Source: Bacteroidota bacterium
GTDB lineage: Bacteria > Bacteroidota > Bacteroidia > Bacteroidales > Tenuifilaceae
Reading direction: 5' to 3'
Assembly (NCBI GenBank): GCA_023406715.1
Contig: JAEXVC010000151.1
Location: 1-7,048 of the forward strand
Length of the DNA stretch: 7,048 bases
The notes below the pieces were generated by a model. The model was not told the DNA's origin, searched no databases, and worked only from the letters and a program-made list of their open reading frames with translations. Positions within the stretch are counted from its first letter, which is position 1, and each line of letters starts with the position of its first letter. The position numbers were made by a program, and so were the translations under genes. Below are positions 6,250 to 7,048 of this stretch, one piece after another.

Positions 6250-7041
6250 ATGCTTAAAACAAGACTATACAACTTAGTTGAAAAAGGTGAGCATGGCTCA
6301 AAAATCAACCTTTGGTTCGACTACTCTATTATGATTCTAATTGTGCTGAATGTTATTGCTATAGTACTTGAAACGGTGGCCTCAATTCATTCACACTATA
6401 ACATCTACTTTAGAACATTTGAATTATTCTCGGTGATAATCTTCACCTTTGAGTATTTGACTCGAATTTACGTTTCGGACTTAACCCACCCAACAAATAG
6501 TAGGCTTAAATCGGCAATGAAGTTTATCTTCTCGGGTTATGGGTTAATTGACCTTTTAGCAATAATGCCATTCTACTTACCATTTATCGTAAAACTCGAC
6601 CTTCGATTTATAAGAATTCTCAGGATAATGCGATTTCTGCGGTTACTTAAAATTAACCGATACAGCAACTCACTTAATATTATCGGTGAGGTATTTAGAG
6701 AAAAGAAAGCCGATTTGGCAATTACCGGTTTCTTGACGTTTCTGATACTAATAATTGCTTCGTTCCTGATGTACTACGTTGAAGGCGATGTGCAACCCGA
6801 TAAATTCCCCAACATATTTGCTTGCTTTTGGTGGGCAATTGCTACACTGACCACCGTGGGTTACGGCGATGTTTACCCAATTACAGCAATGGGGAAACTT
6901 ATTAGCGGATTTATTGCAATACTCGGCATTGGTCTTGTGGCACTTCCCACAGGACTAGTAAGTGCTGGTTTTATGGAAAAAATCAACAAAAAGCATCATC
7001 ACCCAAAAAAATGTCCGCATTGCGGCAAAGAGATTGATTAA
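6250..7041 (+). CDS. Voltage-gated potassium channel, Kv/KvAP-like, six transmembrane segments
   Basis: This 263-residue protein forms tetrameric potassium channels in the inner membrane. S1 lies at about 24-42, S2 at 54-74 (FTFEYLTR), and S3 at 97-113 (LIDLLAIMPFY, with D101). S4 at 118-137 has basic residues at every third position: R119, R122, R125, R128, R131, K134 and R137, a complete voltage-sensor pattern. S5 follows at 155-177. The pore helix and selectivity filter are WWAIATLTTVGYGDVYP (TVGYGD, 202-207). S6 at 215-241 has the PTG hinge-like motif in ALPTGLVSAGF. The C-terminal tail is unusual for its brevity: HHHPKKCPHCGKEID, with a single CxxC (C255, C258) and a three-histidine run at 249-251 that could form a small metal site. 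The gene is complete, and no terminator falls inside the window. Confidence 0.95.
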   Translation: MLKTRLYNLVEKGEHGSKINLWFDYSIMILIVLNVIAIVLETVASIHSHYNIYFRTFELFSVIIFTFEYLTRIYVSDLTHPTNSRLKSAMKFIFSGYGLIDLLAIMPFYLPFIVKLDLRFIRILRIMRFLRLLKINRYSNSLNIIGEVFREKKADLAITGFLTFLILIIASFLMYYVEGDVQPDKFPNIFACFWWAIATLTTVGYGDVYPITAMGKLISGFIAILGIGLVALPTGLVSAGFMEKINKKHHHPKKCPHCGKEID

Positions 7042-7048
7042 TTATCAC

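Overview
The window looks like chromosomal DNA from a Bacteroidota (Bacteroidia-type) bacterium. The evidence is moderate to low GC, promoters of the TTTG-N17-22-TAnnTTTG type, absence of strong Shine-Dalgarno sequences, a TonB-dependent receptor with an N-terminal carboxypeptidase-regulatory-like domain, a lipoprotein with the Ig-like plus C-terminal domain layout common in this phylum, and a long (545-residue) glutamate-semialdehyde dehydrogenase. No rRNA, tRNA, CRISPR array, insertion sequence or other mobile-element signature was seen.

Region 1 (1-3638, all minus strand) is a tightly packed five-gene cluster read right to left. In transcription order it holds a small ModE-type winged-helix regulator, a protein homologous to the N-terminal region of archaeal TiaS (GIDDTD motif), a small polytopic membrane protein resembling an S-component-type permease, an exported lipoprotein, and a TonB-dependent outer-membrane receptor that runs off the left edge. 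A near-consensus Bacteroidota promoter lies directly upstream of the regulator. Gaps are 44 bp or less, and two genes overlap by 50 bp. The set has one protein for each compartment (cytoplasm, inner membrane, lipoprotein, outer membrane), so I read it as a candidate uptake system under its own regulator. The ModE-like protein suggests a link to molybdenum or tungsten, but the substrate is not shown by the sequence.

Region 2 (3639-3933) is a 295-bp AT-rich divergent intergenic region. It holds the cluster promoter and two strong inverted repeats. One of these (3872-3901) resembles a ModE operator in half-site sequence and 6-bp spacing, yet it sits next to the dehydrogenase gene rather than next to the cluster promoter.

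Region 3 (3934-5659) is a complete pruA-type 1-pyrroline-5-carboxylate dehydrogenase gene, followed by a clear intrinsic terminator.

Region 4 (5657-7041) is a divergent pair: a Cdd1-family helix-hairpin-helix protein on the minus strand and a six-transmembrane voltage-gated potassium channel on the plus strand. They share a 119-bp intergenic region with a plausible promoter for each.
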